From JBBFMJ01 sp037441225 (GTDB lineage Bacteria > Acidobacteriota > Thermoanaerobaculia > UBA2201), in contig JBBISU010000133.1 of assembly GCA_037441225.1 (NCBI GenBank), forward strand, positions 1 to 6,431: DNA of 6,431 nt, read 5' to 3'. Made by a program: the position numbers and the translations under genes. Below, in pieces: positions 6,378 to 6,431 of the stretch. The notes beneath the pieces were generated by a model. The model had not been told where the DNA came from, searched no databases, and worked only from the letters and a program-made list of their open reading frames with translations. Positions within the stretch are counted from its first letter, which is position 1, and every line of letters starts with the position of its first letter.

Positions 6378-6431
6378 TCTCCATAAAATTTAGGGAAAAA
6401 ATTCAAAGTAAAAATGGATTTTAGTTTTTAA
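6378..6431. other. Short non-coding tail after the fusion gene
   Basis: These 54 bases are A/T-rich with no open frame of note and no GC-rich hairpin followed by a T-run. The terminator of the rightward gene is therefore absent, factor-dependent or beyond the window. Confidence 0.5.

Noticed and set aside
1..6431. CRISPR array, tRNA or rRNA gene, insertion sequence, prophage or defence system
   Set aside because: No repeat-spacer pattern, RNA gene structure, transposase, integrase or terminal repeats are visible; all five genes belong to known families with intact motifs.

Overview
This is an AT-rich bacterial segment (about 30% GC by eye) and almost all of it is coding. A trmD gene makes it bacterial rather than archaeal or eukaryotic. 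The proteins are rich in Lys, Glu and Ile, and the long DHH-CBS-nucleotidyltransferase fusion resembles proteins known from Aquifex and Thermotoga. Together these suggest a low-GC, possibly thermophilic lineage. I cannot assign a phylum from this window.

The layout has two divergent units that diverge from a 65-base gap at 3712-3776. The leftward unit runs on the minus strand in this order: a PP2C-type protein phosphatase (2983-3711), a secreted M14 zinc carboxypeptidase (1488-2957), the tRNA m1G37 methyltransferase TrmD (729-1469) and a macro-domain protein (170-739). The gaps are 25 bases, 18 bases and an 11-base overlap, so the four genes are probably one operon with the last two translationally coupled. 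The rightward unit is one 866-codon gene (3777-6377). It encodes a fusion of a DHH/DHHA1 phosphoesterase, two CBS domains and a CCA/poly(A)-type tRNA nucleotidyltransferase. Positions 1-169 and 6378-6431 hold no gene or convincing terminator.

Three of the five genes can be tied to tRNA maturation or RNA-end metabolism: TrmD (position 37 methylation), the fusion (3'-CCA synthesis plus small-RNA or nucleotide hydrolysis), and more speculatively the macro protein (ADP-ribose derivatives, including the ADP-ribose 1''-phosphate made during tRNA 2'-phosphate removal). The phosphatase and the secreted peptidase do not fit this theme. trmD lacks its common neighbours rpsP, rimM and rplS here.

I found no mobile element, CRISPR array, RNA gene or clear new system. 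The observations most worth a second look are a Glu in place of the catalytic Asp169 of TrmD, the trmD-macro coupling, the absence of Shine-Dalgarno sites on both divergent leading genes although internal genes have them, and an Asp at the specificity position of the carboxypeptidase.
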